Below, one piece after another: positions 22,001-35,100 of a stretch of 64,000 nucleotides of DNA; positions within the stretch are counted from its first letter, which is position 1, and each line of letters opens with the position of its first letter. Location: assembly GCA_038502055.1 (NCBI GenBank), contig JAXRKN010000032.1, positions 1-64,000 of the forward strand. The letters run 5' to 3'. Source of the stretch: Tanytarsus gracilentus (Eukaryota; Arthropoda; Insecta; Diptera; Chironomidae). Under the pieces are notes generated by a model. It was not told the origin of the DNA, did not search any database, and saw only the letters and a program-made list of their open reading frames with translations. Both the position numbers and the translations under genes were made by a program.

Positions 22001-23761
22001 TAGAGAAGTTAACAAGCTGTTTAAGAACTTGGATTTTATTGTAAAATTTTTGAAGCCAACAAATGAACTCAACGCTGAAACTAATGAAAAAATCAGCAAA
22101 CTTGCTATTAATGCACTAGATTGCCATCTAAATCTGTTTGATGACAATCGTACTGAACTTATTCCAAAAAATCCTTCGAATCTCTGCGAACTCTGCATGC
22201 TTAAACATAAATTAGACGGTTACGAGTGTGTCCTCTTTAATAAAACTATGGTGAGTTTAATTCATTATTGGTTTAAAATAATTTTTTTAGTAACTGATTT
22301 TTATTCAATTCTTTGATTTCTCTAATTATCTTAATTATTTTGATTATTTTTGATAATTGGATAATTAGTCGAGGTTTGCGCTTTAGTTTTTATTATAATT
22401 ATCGATTTTTTTTATCAACTTTAATGAAAATATTTAAATTTTTCACTTTTTTTTTTAAATTTCGCATTTATAAAGCTAACTGATTTTTCCTGTTAAAGGT
22501 TAATGATATTGTTGCGGGCAGTTGGAATCCTAGAATAGAGGAGCGGATACTTAAAGTAATTTTAAACAACGCAAAGCGTGCTAATGTTGATGAAAATGAT
22601 GTTGAAATGGGTAAATGCTTCTTCAAATATTTGGAAGCACTGAAGAAGCAATATAAAATGCTGGCTCAACTATGGGTAGGCGATTTGACACAATTATTGG
22701 ATAATTTTCTAAAAACGATTTTCGAACTTTTTTTTAAATATGCGTAGGTTGAGTTAAATTTTACTGTGTCAGCATTTGACGAGCTCAAAATGTGTAAAAC
22801 TCGAATGCAGCTAGTGGAAAGTACAGATGAGGATGCTCGCTTCCGTTTGAAAATTGCTAAACATGAGGTTCAAGCTCAAATGGAAGTGTTTACAGATCAA
22901 AAGCGGGAAGCAGAATTATTATTTTCACGCTTAAATGGCCGCCTAAAATATCTATTTCATCTAAAGGAGAGAAATGAAATTCCAGTTTGTCCCATTTGTA
23001 CAATTCAAGCTAAGGAGCGCTATTACGTCACTGTCTGTGGTCATAGCTTATGTGCTGAGTGTTTTCTTAGACTTACGAAGGAAAAGCGACGATTTTCAAA
23101 TTATGAGCGATTAAAAATAAACTGCCCGGTGTGTCGTAACCAACAAGATATTGGAAGCTTACTAGCCGTTACAACCAATGCAAAAGTGACTAATGAGCCA
23201 ACAATAAATGGAAGTTACTCTCCAAAAATTGACGAAATCATTCGATGTGTATTGCGTTTACGTTGCAAAGAACCGGATGTAAAAATTCTAATTTTCTCAG
23301 GTTTATTTTTTTCTATCATGTTTTTTCTTAATTTTTTTCTAATTATTTTCCTTTCAGAATGGGATTCTATTCTAATAGCCATCACAGCTGGCTTAAAGGA
23401 CAACCAAATCTCATATCGGACATCGCTCAGTACGAATTTCAGTAAACAAATTGAAGAATTTAAAGACATTACTCAGGGAGTGACATGTATGATGCTCAAA
23501 ATCAAATTTGCTGGGAAAGGCTTAAATCTCACCGAAGCTACACATGCCTTTATGGTAGAGCCCAATCTTAATGTTGATGAAGAGCTACAAGCAATTGGCC
23601 GCATTCATCGTATCGGACAAACACGCGAGACTTTTGTCCACAAATTTATCACAGAGGAAACTATTGAGAAAAAACTTTACGATAAAATAATACAAGAAAA
23701 GAACAAATGGATAAACAAGCAATTTAGCATTGGTGATTTGGAGAGTTTATTTGATGTGTAG
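19095..23761 (+). CDS. SHPRH: E3 ubiquitin-protein ligase SHPRH (SNF2/PHD/RING helicase)
   Basis: The nine exons are 19095-19227, 19287-20077, 20286-20637, 20711-21264, 21327-21514, 21620-22250, 22499-22675, 22748-23300 and 23358-23761, giving 1260 aa with all phases consistent. SHPRH, like yeast Rad5, promotes PCNA polyubiquitination and error-free damage tolerance. Visible in order: helicase motif I (DEMGLGKTVE); an inserted PHD-type finger (CICYQ...CSLCFHAQHKKC...CPACY); IVTPTSIKKQW; VILDEAQMVEN (motif II as DEAQ); WGCTGTPI; a RING finger (CPICT...CGHSLCAEC...CPVC); and helicase-C with GKGLNLTEATHA and AIGRIHRIGQ. A PHD inside the split SNF2 ATPase with a RING between the lobes is diagnostic. 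The N-terminus is shorter than in human (1683 aa). I see no linker-histone domain. Confidence 0.95.
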
Positions 23762-23919
23762 CTTTAATGGTTATATTTTAAACCAGATAATCTTCGTTCA
23801 AAAATAAATTCGAATTGATAATTAGATTGAGTGAATAATTGTATATATTTCCAGAGTATATACATCCTAAATATATACAGTTTAAGCTTTAAGACTTTAA
23901 GATTATGTCTAAATCAATT

Positions 23920-25607
23920 TTAATTAACATACTGCACTAAGCCTTGCTTCATTTGCTCTTGGAACTGCTTAATCGGAATACCACCTAATTGTTTGAATTT
24001 AATTAAAAATTAGAGTAACTATCCGAAATCACACGTACCAGTATGTCTCAACTCATGCCTAAAAAGAAGTATAAATTGGATTTTACCATTTAAAAAATTA
24101 AATTTGCGTTACATGCCTTCTATAGTCCGAGTGATGAATAAAAGTTCGCTCACAGAAGCGGCAGCTAAAAATTTCAATTACAATGTGGCTGTATATTTTA
24201 TAAGATAAAATACCTATAAGGTCGCTCATTGGTGTGGATTCGTTCGTGAATGAGACGACATGATGATCGAGTAAAACTTTTATCGCAATAGCGGCATGCA
24301 AATTTCCGGAGATTCAAGTGAATTCTTAGTTCATGATATTGGAGAAGGGAACTGTGAACGAACGCTTGCTCACAGAATTTGCATTTAAATTTTCGGAGCT
24401 GCATAAAGGGCATATAATGTTACGAATAATTATAATATAATTAAGAAAATGCATTACCTGCAAATGAATTCGCTCAATATGATATTTTACGCGAATCTTT
24501 TTGTCAGAAGAAAAGTTGCAGAGATCGCAGAAAAAAGAGTGACTTTTCTTCTCCTGAGCTGGGACGGAGTGTCTATACTCGTGCTGCTTTAAAGCAGTCT
24601 TACTCCCCAAAATAATTCCACAGATTGAACACGGCCAAAATTCCTTTTCTTTCGTTGCTGTCTTGTCACGATTATGGATATTGGCAACGTGCCTCTCAAC
24701 ATAGAGCTGTATTTTGAATCTCTTTCGGCACCCTTCAAAAGGGCAAGGAATCATTTCATTTTCTGAAACGATATCGTGACGAACTCGGATGTGATTTAAG
24801 AGTCGTTCTCTAGTTGTTAGATTAATGCCACATATGTTACAAATTCCCATTTTCGTTCCCCCCTTTTGATACGATCTCTTTTCAACACTCTCTCTATGCT
24901 TTCTTTCCCTTCTCGTCGATTTATGAGACATTGTTTCAGTTTCAGGTGCTGATGCATTAAAAAGATCCTCGCCGTTTTCATCGCTATCATCATCGCTCGC
25001 TGTTAAATCTTGTGTATTTAAAAAGTCGTCTTCATTGTCTGGAATCTGTTTGGGGAAAAAAAATGAAATTTACTTCACAATTATTCGTATTTATTGGATA
25101 ACTATTTCAAACAATTATAAAAATGTTTATTGAAGTAATAATTATCCAACATAATTAAAATAATTGAGAATATACTGCAAGCTCATGTGGATCAATTTCT
25201 TGTTTAAACTCTGTAATCATCTCGTCAGTTAAGTTGATTTTGATTTCGCTGTCAGAAAGCAATTTAATCTCTTCTGATCTATCTACTATATTTTTAAAAA
25301 ATTTATCGGCAACCAACGAAGCTCTCTTGACCCGAGCAGCTGTCGTTAAATCTTCTTCGCACTGACTACATATTAAAGCTGGAGCTTTATCTGCTATTTC
25401 AAAGATCTAAATAAAAAAAAATTACAAAAAGCTTAATTTATTTTTAAAAAAATTATTCAATTTTACCTTCACAGACGAAAGAAAATATAATTTTTCAGCA
25501 AAATCGTGACGTCGATCAAAAAAATCATTGAACTGTCGATATTCTTCAGGAGTTAGGCATATCCTGCACACTCTCATCACCTTTATTTTATTTTTTCTGT
25601 CAGACAT
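23920..25607 (-). CDS. ZAD C2H2 zinc-finger protein
   Basis: The seven exons are 25607-25467, 25406-25176, 25045-24458, 24398-24214, 24164-24117, 24058-24039 and 23984-23920, giving 425 aa. A ZAD domain starts the protein (CRICL ... CSQCEEDL). An acidic linker follows, then about seven C2H2 fingers (CNICGINL, CPFEGC, CSICGIIL, CDLCNF, CKFCEQAF, CRYCDKSF, CRFCERTF). ZAD-ZNF proteins are insect DNA-binding regulators; the target is unknown. Exon 6 is only 20 nt and completes the last finger (RRHELRHTG). The frame closes only if intron 5 uses a GC donor (AAG|GCATGT), because the nearby GT donor gives an immediate stop. The gene converges on SHPRH (158 bp) and lies 161 bp downstream of the Nup62-like gene. 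Confidence 0.85.
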
Positions 25608-25768
25608 TGATCTTTTTTGAAAAAAAAAACTATTTTTCCTCAAATATTTTTATTTCTGATGATGTTTACATTTTAATCATGTCGAACATCGACTGTCGAC
25701 TCTTTACCTCAAAGCAGAAATTATTTTTTTTTATTTTAGATTTGAATGGTAAACTCAAAAATTATATT

Positions 25769-26383
25769 TTAGACATCATAGCGAAAAGAGCAATCCTTGC
25801 TATAGAGTGAACTCATCTTTGTCAATTCATCTAGGCGACCATTCATAGCGCTGGTTTGATCCTCAACCCACTGTAGCGTGATGAAGTGAGCGTTAAGAAT
25901 GGCACCAATTTGTACCAAAGGGTCAGAAGGATCTTGAAACTTGTTGGCTTCATTCAGATGCTCAATAACTTCCTTGAGATCCTCAGTCATTTGTTTCAAC
26001 TGCGAGTCAAGATTTTCAACCATTAGATAGGTTTGAGAACGATCAACATCGATTTGTTGCGGTATTTTAGAAAGCTCTTGTTCAAGAGGCAAAATAGACT
26101 CCTCCAATTCAGTTTGTTGGGCCATAATAAATTCTAATTCCTGTTCCATAGCCACTTGATCTGCTTTAATGTTCTCAACTGTCTTGTTTAAATCAACCAC
26201 TGTTTCACCATTCTTCAATAAAATACTATCCCAGGCGTTAATTTGCGTGGCTTGGTTGATGAATATTTTTTCTTGCTCTTCCAGCTCTAATGTCCACTTA
26301 TTGATTTGCTCTTCAAGACTAAAGAAATTCATTTGATTTGAAGCCGATGATGCTGGCGCCGTGAGAGTTGTTGTGGAAGTCAT
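25769..26383 (-). CDS. Nup62-like nucleoporin lacking the FG domain
   Basis: An intronless ORF encodes 204 aa. It matches the coiled-coil C-terminal half of nucleoporin p62: INKWTLELEEQEKIFINQATQINAWD, NGETVVDL, AQQTELE and SDPLVQIGAILNAH. In the family this half forms the Nup62-Nup58-Nup54 channel trimer. The N-terminal phenylalanine-glycine repeat domain that forms the permeability barrier is absent. Only a short Thr/Ser/Ala leader (MTSTTTLTAPASSASN) precedes the coiled coil, and nothing FG-like can be read upstream. It could be a retrocopy, a truncated paralogue, or the only copy with an unseen distant 5' exon. It is divergent to the four-TM gene (433 bp). Confidence 0.85.
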   Translation of the reverse strand: MTSTTTLTAPASSASNQMNFFSLEEQINKWTLELEEQEKIFINQATQINAWDSILLKNGETVVDLNKTVENIKADQVAMEQELEFIMAQQTELEESILPLEQELSKIPQQIDVDRSQTYLMVENLDSQLKQMTEDLKEVIEHLNEANKFQDPSDPLVQIGAILNAHFITLQWVEDQTSAMNGRLDELTKMSSLYSKDCSFRYDV

Positions 26384-26816
26384 TTTAATGTGCCTTTATT
26401 TATTTTTTGATAATCTTATTAAACTCTTTAAAAGAAAACTCGAATTTTTATGTATCCTAATGTATTTTGTGGTTATTGCTTAGATTCTGCTTGAAAAGTG
26501 CGAGATTATTTTGATTCCTTGAAACGAAGCTTACTCTAAATTCTCTAGATAGCTCTGTAGCTTTTGAACGTAAATTAAAAAACCGTTTGTATCGGTAATA
26601 TCGAAAGCTTCAATTACAAGAGCGACACACCTTTCAAAAATATTTAAGTATTTTAAATTAAAAACTACAGTAGTCCTTAAAGCTGATATAAATAAACAAA
26701 AGAAACTGCCACTTTAGTTACAAAATTGCTCTAAAACACTCGAATTTAACGAAAACTTTGATGTAAACAAACCGCGAAACAAATTAAAAAGCAATCGGAT
26801 ATAATTATCACTTAGA

Positions 26817-27919
26817 ATGGTTTGGCTTGAATCATGTTGGTCTCCTATTATTTGGACGAATTCAGTTAAAGCTGGAAGCTATGCTATTGCCTTCTATACA
26901 GCGTCTTTATCAGTGATTTTAATCACAATGGTAAGTGTGTAATCACGTTTATGTTTTAACAATACATTCTCTTCGTTGATTTTTAGATTGTCTATTGCAT
27001 GACTGGTGGTGATTCGACTCAACTCTACTCGCCGCTATTCGAAACAGATGTACGAGACTCCATGCAGTTTTGGGGAGCGATTATCATAGCGTTTCTTCTC
27101 ATGTTTATCGTGTCCTCTGCACTGGTTTATTTTGCAATTAAGATCCAAACTCGCGGATGGATGCTTCCTTGGATCATTCAAATGGGAACGATAATTGCTT
27201 TTCAATTTCTCTTCGGAATATGGCAACTTTATGGCTACTACATTTACGTAACTACCATCGCCCTAGCAAGTGCCTTTTAATTTAAATATTATTTTATTGC
27301 AGCTCATTCAAACTCTTTACTGTCTTGTCAACTGGCTATGGATGGGATATAATGTGAGTTTTCAAGATTTAAGGTCATAATTAAACTTGCTATATAATTC
27401 TGAAATATTTGCTGTTTTTTTAAAATTTAGTTAGAAAACCGAAATTTTTGGAATTTTTATTTATTATCAAAGTAATAAACAATATTTTATCATTATAATT
27501 AAAAAATGTTTCAAAACCCACTTGTAATAGATCTGTATTGGCTTACCCAAATATATATTCTTTTGGTCACACCTTGTGTGGGTTACGTTAAAAAACATTT
27601 TTTTGTTCCATATTAAAGATCCATATAAAAATTATATGGTATATAAATTTATATGGTTTTCATACAATATATGGATTTATATGGTAATTGTGGGCCCCCT
27701 GTCTGCTACAAGTGGGTTACACGGTGACATCCAAATGTGGGTTCTGAAACATTTTTTGAATTGTGGGCTTGAAGCATATAGGCGCATATGGGAATTTTTT
27801 AAAAATTAACCATTTCATTTTTTTTACTTTTATAGATCTACTGTTGGATGGTGGTTTACTCTCAGTACCAAATCTTCGTCATCGAACAAAATCCTAATAT
27901 CGAGATGCTTATGCCTTAA
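26817..27919 (+). CDS. Four-transmembrane protein (LAPTM/DUF4728-like, insect)
   Basis: The four exons are 26817-26930, 26987-27247, 27303-27353 and 27836-27919, giving 169 aa. All introns are in phase 0, which supports the model. The protein has four hydrophobic helices at about residues 20-41, 61-86, 95-118 and 122-142, with short loops. The start MVWLESCWSP and the end IEQNPNIEMLMP resemble small insect tetraspan proteins of the LAPTM4/DUF4728 kind, but I cannot assign a named orthologue. The IEQNPNIEMLMP tail would be cytosolic in a four-helix layout. Intron 3 (482 bp) contains a 243-bp MITE with clear terminal inverted repeats. Confidence 0.7.
27508..27750. mobile_element. 243-bp MITE in intron 3 of the four-TM gene
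   Basis: The element starts GTTTCAAAACCCAC and ends GTGGGTTCTGAAAC, a 14-bp terminal inverted repeat with one mismatch, with A- and T-rich flanks. The same end occurs in the copies at 6972 and 18673, so these elements form one family. Confidence 0.65.
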
Positions 27920-30900
27920 AATGATCAATACGGTGAAATTTTTTTCTGCCAAGGATGAGTTATTGAATTTTCAATTCTACTTTTATAATTGACCAAGAGT
28001 AAAATATTTTTCGGGGCAAGTAATTTTTATCTACTCAAAATTTCGACCATTTTATCAATTAATTAGTGAATTCAATTGATGATCCAAGTTAAATATCGGT
28101 TGATTAATTAGTTTTTGTTCTTTTTTCATGCATTCAATCATTATATAAAGCAAAAATTGTCAAAATCTATACAAATACAAACTCTTTAACAAAATAGAGC
28201 AAGAATAAAAAAATATGCACTTTTTTGCTTTTTCTCGAGCTGAAAATTTAAAATTCACAAAGTCAACCAAGATTTATCTAAATTCTTACTATAAAAATTA
28301 CTTGCCCTGAAAAATATTTTACTCATGCTCTAAACCTATTAGTTTTTTTTAACTAAAATCTAGATTATTCATATTGTAGTGAATCATTCCGTCCAATTAT
28401 TATAAAACTCTTACTTTTTTGACTTTATACATTGTGTAAATTTAATAAAAATTAATAACATTTTAAAACAAATAGGGGGAATGGAAATTCCGGTACGCTT
28501 TGGTCAGTTTATTCAACTTTGCAAAAAAAAACTTCGTGAAACTCTGCCCTTTCCGGCTAGCCGCGCCTTTTTCAGATTTTTAAAATTTCTAGATATGTGT
28601 TTAGGTTAATTTTTGAAATAGCTCAAAATAACAATTTTTATGGAAAACCATTTTAATAGGCTTATTTCATGTCCGAGGGATTCAATCTGAAATTTAAATA
28701 TTATTTTGGCTTGTCTTTAGTTTTTTTCGGCCAAAAATTTCAAGTCAAATGAGTTTTCTTATTAGGAAAATTAAATATTAAAATAATTTAAAATGTTTGC
28801 TGTAGAAATTATACAAAAATTTAAGGAAGCAAAATTTAATAACGATAGAAAAAACTATGGTTGTATTGGTGACAGCTTTATAAACTTTTTTTTTAAAAAT
28901 TTAAGTGGTTTCAACTAAAATGGTAAATTTTTTTAAGCTGTTAGTGTTAGTGAGGAAAAATTTTTAAACTAAAAATGAAAATTTTACTGGAAACTTAAGT
29001 GAATTCGAAAACTAATGTGATGTCGAAAATAGTCGGAAAAAGTGGATGCGATTTGACACCAAATATGTCCCAAAAAGTTTTTTTTTTCAAAATTCTCTGC
29101 CACAAGTTAGTCGAATTACCGGCAGAGAAGGCCTAAAACTTTGCCGAAAATTGTTGGAAAAGTTTCTATACATTCTCTCCCACCCGATTGTTGATACCTC
29201 TCTGCCGTAGGTTTTTGACACACTTGAGGATCCACAATTTTGTAAAATTAAGATAAAAATAAATTTTCCGACAAATATAAATGGAAAAATAATTAAATTT
29301 TTCGTATGTCATTCTTTATCGTCCATTAAGTTAGACATTGCATTGCAAAAAAGAATATTATTATTTTTCTAAAAATAAATCGCAACTTTCCACGTTTATA
29401 AATTAAAATATAATACGTAAGCAATATTAGCAACATTTTTGAGAATAAATTGAGTTACTTTGGCCGAGTTTGAAGGCGTAAGGTCAAAGCTACATCAATC
29501 TACTTCTCTTAGGTGTAAAATTTATGATGGTTCGGTTTCTAAAACTAAAAAATCTTGGGGGATCTATTTTTTTTATAAATTTATGATATTCGGCTGCTAC
29601 TTCAAGTCCTAAAATCAGGTAAGAAAACAGTGAAAATTCTATGGTGAGCAATATTGGTTCATGCATGATCATGAAGAAGAAGAATGACACGACGGGTAAT
29701 AAAACGCTTGTAATAAGGAGGACGCAGCTTTTACACGACTTGTTTTAGTCATTTTGAGCTAAAAACAGTGACAATTTTAAAAAAGTAAGACCATTTTTTC
29801 GAACTTGGGGGACATTTCGAAAAGTTTTTTGCATTAATGTCCGCACATGGAAAAATGAGTTTTAGAAAAAATTAAATTTAGAATATTTCAAATTAGAAAC
29901 GCCGACTATCACTCAGTTATAGAGTCTATAAAAACGGTAAAAATCAATTTTTTTTAAATTTTTTACACAATTTTTATTCACTTTTTCAGATATTTTTTTG
30001 GAGAGAATTTATTAGACACTCACTTTAAAATTCTCTTGGATAATTCCTGTTCTAAAATTTATTCATGTTCATGACTTATGTTTTTTTAGGGAAAAAATGT
30101 TCCAGTTATTTCCATGCAATTATGATTTATTTGGTATCTCATCAATAACTGGTAAGCTTCTTCAAATTTTCTATTTTTTTCATAATTTAATACATTTTTT
30201 AAGTTTTTTTACAAATTATCTCCCGCAATGTTTGAATAATTATAAAATTAATTTATTCTTTGTCCAGTATTTGCAATATTCGAGACACCTCTGCGGATAC
30301 TTCAACAGTGCTGCGGAGCTCCAAGGGTTCAAAAAAAATACTTTTTGGTTTGGTTAAGAATCAAGAACTAAGTAAAGTGGGGAAAAATATTTATTAAAAC
30401 TCCAAGTGTTTGTCGTTTAAAAAAAGCATAGAGCCTTAAAATATTGCCCAAATCTGAGATAATAGACGAACGATGGAATTAGTATTTAATGTATCCGCGG
30501 CAGTGCTGAATCGGTGACAAAACATTGTTTGATGAAATTATAAACATTCCAAACATGTAATTCACATAGTATTTATTTCCATAGTATTTTAATGTTTTAA
30601 ATTTAAAAATATGTTTTGCAATTATACGTCATCATTTTTTCTCACTTTTAATTGATTTATGAAGCTATTTTTTACTTTCAAAAAATAGATGTAATGTGGC
30701 GAAAACTTTAGTTTAAAATTGTGACAAAATTTTTCTTCTTTGCTTAACTTTATCGCATTAGATTTTAGGAGTATAACTGGTTTTTTTTATTTTATTCATT
30801 TGAGAATCTGCAATAATTGAAATGGGTCATAAGAGAATACTTTTCATACTCTTTAATGAGCTATTTTTAAGTAATTTATGCAGACAATCTTCGTTTGGAT

Positions 30901-32162
30901 AGTTTAAAAGTTGTCATCAAAACGAGAGGGGCAAATATTTTGAGGCGACTTTAAACTATCTCCACGTGATGTTATTATTGTTATTATTATTTAGATAAAT
31001 AAAGTTTATTTTTGGCTTAAAAAAATCCAAAATGTTAATCTTAAACATTTAATATAGATTTAAAGTTTTGGAAGAAACTGAGATATATTTTCATCCGATC
31101 TCCTTAGCCAAGAGTTGAGGAAAAATCTTGTTTTAAAGAAAAAAAATAGCCCAAATTATTCATCAACTGATGCATTACTTTGAATTATTAGGATCAATTT
31201 TGAAAGGATGGAAACTTAGAAATAAAGAGTGCAAACGCACTCGTCTCATCAATACTAACGTAATTCAAAACAAATCTAACGGTCCGCTTTACATGGATAA
31301 TTCGAGTCGTGAAAATATTTACTAATTGTAGTTTTTTTTTGTAAACAATGCTTAGTTATGAGCAATTCGGGGAAAATAAAAAAATCTTGCAATTCAATTC
31401 ACAAATGGTATTTTGAAGCTCCAAAATTAAAATTAAAAGCTTAAAAAATAAACAAAAAAATCCTTTAGTTAAATAACGATTTAAGAGTTTTTTATATATA
31501 CTTTATATAAATAATTTATTTTTAAAAATAGTTTAGTTTAAAACTCTCATTTGACTAGAGACATTAAAAAACATAAAGCACTTTCATCTTATTTGATGAA
31601 CAACAATAATATATAGATTTGGTATAGATTAAATGGCAACCAGTTTATCATTTATTTTCAATAAAATGCAAGGAACGTAAAAACTTTTGAATTGAATTCG
31701 AAGCAAAATCAATAAAAAAGAACGATTTTTGCTTAAGTGGAAACTTTAAAGATATGTTTTATGTAGGGTATTACGAAAATGATAAAATTTTGCAAAAAAA
31801 CTTTACAAGTGTTTCTGTTATTGAACTTTAGCGAAGGAAACAAGCTGTTTGTTAATTGGGATGATGTCCTACCTTACGAATTTTAAAGTTCTTCATAAAT
31901 GAGATTTTTCTAGAATGAGTTCAATTTCGGATCTCCCAAATTAATAATTATTTTTTATAAACAAACTTCTTCGTTTTAAAGTTAATGTAACATATTTTTC
32001 ACAATAATAAAGAAAATAAATTAAAACGTTTTCTTTGGTACTAAAAGTTATCATTTTCACAAATAGTAAAATGCTTCTAATTATAAATAAAAGGAACCTA
32101 AAAAAACTTTGGAAATTATTAACCTTTGATTCACTTAGCAATGAGCGTTATATTTTCGCCGC
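27920..32162. other. 4.2-kb intergenic region between convergent genes
   Basis: No ORF here looks coding. The ORF at 30097-30357 is a low-complexity Phe/Leu/Tyr frame, and the one at 31941-32141 lies antisense to nothing. Pieces look like decayed repeats. A segment near 29810-29850 with ATGTCCGCACATGG resembles one near 59710-59755, and CCGACTATCACTC near 29900 resembles the ends of the MITE at 32494-32807. Confidence 0.4.
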
Positions 32163-35100
32163 TTAGCTACAATTTTTTCTTTCCGGACCAAACTCTCTGT
32201 TAACGAAAGAGAATCCAGCAAATTCATCCTGATTTATGCAGCGAATTATGTCTGATGGAACTGGTGTTAAAACAGGATCCTCACGAGTAAATTCTGTGTC
32301 AAAATTGACTGCATCTCGTGCGCTCCTCTATAAATTGAATAAATTAATAGTTTTGTTTGACACACACTTGGAGCGTATCAGTATCTAATACAATAGTTTT
32401 TTAATGAGATATTTTGAAAAAGGGATATGGCTCGAGAATAAATGAGTTTGGTTTCTGTAGAAGGCTAACTCGATATCAACGGAAAAAAATTAAACCATTC
32501 TGAGAGAGTGATAGTCGGGCGTTTATAATATTTATTTAATTAATCTAAAATTGTTTTTTCTAATAACGTTCTATCTAAACTTTAAATCTTCTAAAACTCA
32601 CCTTATTAAGGGGGGAAAACAGCTGAATCGCCATCACTTTAATATCGCGTTAAAAATCTTATATTGCGGTCTTAACGCGATTAGCGTCTTTTTAAGCGAT
32701 GGCGATTCAGCTGTTTTCCCCTTAGCTTTAGAATAGAACGTTATTAGAAAATCAATTTTAGATTAATTAAAAATTATAAACGCTGACTATCACTCTTCTG
32801 AGAAATAATCGTCAAAAATTATTCTCAAGCTTTGCCACAGAGAGTAACTACACAAATTTTCGAGTAAAATATTTTGGAATTCCCGATGTCCCGGATTTAA
32901 AAAAACGTATAGCAGCCATATAACTGTTACTACAATACACTAAAAAATTTAAAATGTCCACCTGGTAGGTAGTGACTAAAATAATTTGTAGCTCTAAAGT
33001 TTTTTTTAGCCAAAACCAGTGGTCTTAAATTGGTCAGTGGGCTGCATTTTCGATAAGACGGACAAATACACGGAAAAATAAGAATGTAAACACCATCCTT
33101 ATTATATAAAGGATTTTAAAAAATTTTAACTACTTTAAATTCAACTTACGACTCTAGGCTTAAATGGTGGACGCACTCTACGTTGTTCCAACATATCCCA
33201 ATCCATTTCTAGACGAAAATAATTAAATCCCGGAATTGTTTTGAGTTTTCATTAAAAAACTTACCCTTGAAGAATTGATGTTTCTTAATTGAGTCCTCGC
33301 CATCAATACAACCTAATCGACGCGCCGGATTCTTGGTCATAAAACCTAAGCAAAAAATGTTATATAATTTAAAAGTTAATTTACATTCAATTATGTTTTT
33401 GTTTATGTACCCTTCAGTATAGAAACTGCTTCACGCGACAACCATACAGGATATAAAACATCATCCCGCAAAATAGCCTCAAATAAATCATCTTCATTAT
33501 CAGCTTCAAAAGGGGGTTGGCCCGCCATCATCTTTTGCGAGTGAGTAAATTTAAAATATTACAATTTTCACGTAGCTTTTTGTTAATGTTACTTACTTCA
33601 TACATTAAAACTCCTAAAGCCCACCAATCAACCGAAGGACCGTAGTCTAGTTCTTGTAAAATTTCTGGTGCAATGTAATCTATAAAAAAATACGTTTACC
33701 AAAATTATTTTGCAAACTAAATGCCCTAACTGGTCTCACCTGGTGTACCACAAAAAGTTGATGTTAAATTTGCGCCTAAAATGCCCTCTTTGCACATGCC
33801 AAAGTCAGCTAATTTGCAATGACCCTCGGCATCCAATAAGATGTTATCTAATTTCAAATCACGATAAATTACTCCATTGCGATGCAGGAATTGAAGTGCA
33901 AGAGTAACTTCAGCTGCATAGAAAGCGGCACGTGCTTCATCAAATTTGCGAGCTTTTTGAATTTGAAACATCAAATCGCCACCGTTGACATACTGCGAGA
34001 AAATCAAAGAAAATTTTTAATTGTACGATTCTCAAAAATTAATTAATTTACTTCCATAACGAAGAATAAACGATCGGGAGTTTGAAAGCAAGAATGCAGT
34101 GCAGTTAAAAATGGATGGCGAGCAGCAAGAGTTAGAATTCTCTTTTCTGTCATTGTGCAATCAACGTCATCATCTTGTAAGATTGCATCCTTCTTCAATA
34201 CTTTGACGGCATATATTTCTTCCGAACCTTTACGCTCAGCTAACATAACTTTTCCGAACGATCCTTTTCCCAATACCTTGATAAAATTAAAATCCGTCAA
34301 GGTTATTTTCCCCGACATTTGTCCAGTGCCGCCGCCATCTTCAACCTGTTTAGGACTGCCTCCCGCCTTGTTTTGACTATTTGCCCGGGATATTTCGGGT
34401 AAATTTGAATCGTCACCGCTTCGTTCGGATGAGGAAGAGTCTGCTGCTGCTGCTGCTTGATTATTAATGTATTTAGAGCGACGTGGTGGTGTCGACTTAT
34501 CCATTGTGATGCCCATTTCATTTAATATCTCAGCAAGCTGCTTGGTGTTTATGCCACAATTGTTTGCAACATTATCTTGGCAACGACGATGAATGTTCAT
34601 GCTGCAAACTTCACATTTCAAGCCTTGGCGAATTATTCCATACAGTCTGTACAAGATCATTAGAAAATTCGTTTAAACATAGGCCTTTTAAAATACTTAC
34701 AAACTACCGCAGTGATCACAAAAAGTCAATCGTTTAAAACTGTGGACTGCAAAGCGATGAGGAACATTAACATTAAAGCGCTGACTATTGACAACCTCCG
34801 CTTCGGCTTCCTTCTCCTTGATTTTTTCATCCTTTTTTTTAGGACATTTTGTAACAACCAGTTGATGACAGCGCTTATGAACAACGCAAGTGCACACTAC
34901 AAGAGAAGTTTTCATTCAATGATTAGAAATGTGTCTTTTATTCTAACGATTCAGGCAAAAGATATAGTTTTATAAAATAATAAAATATGCATGACAGAAT
35001 GAGATACTAAAAATTAAATTTATAAAAAAGGTGTTTTTATAGTATTAATTGATGAGGTTAGAAGTAAAAACTTAAAAGAACAAAAAATTATTAGTATATT

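Noticed and set aside
30097..30357. 86-aa plus-strand ORF in the 4.2-kb intergenic region
   Set aside because: Phe/Leu/Tyr composition is typical of AT-rich non-coding DNA; there are no splice context, start context or motifs.
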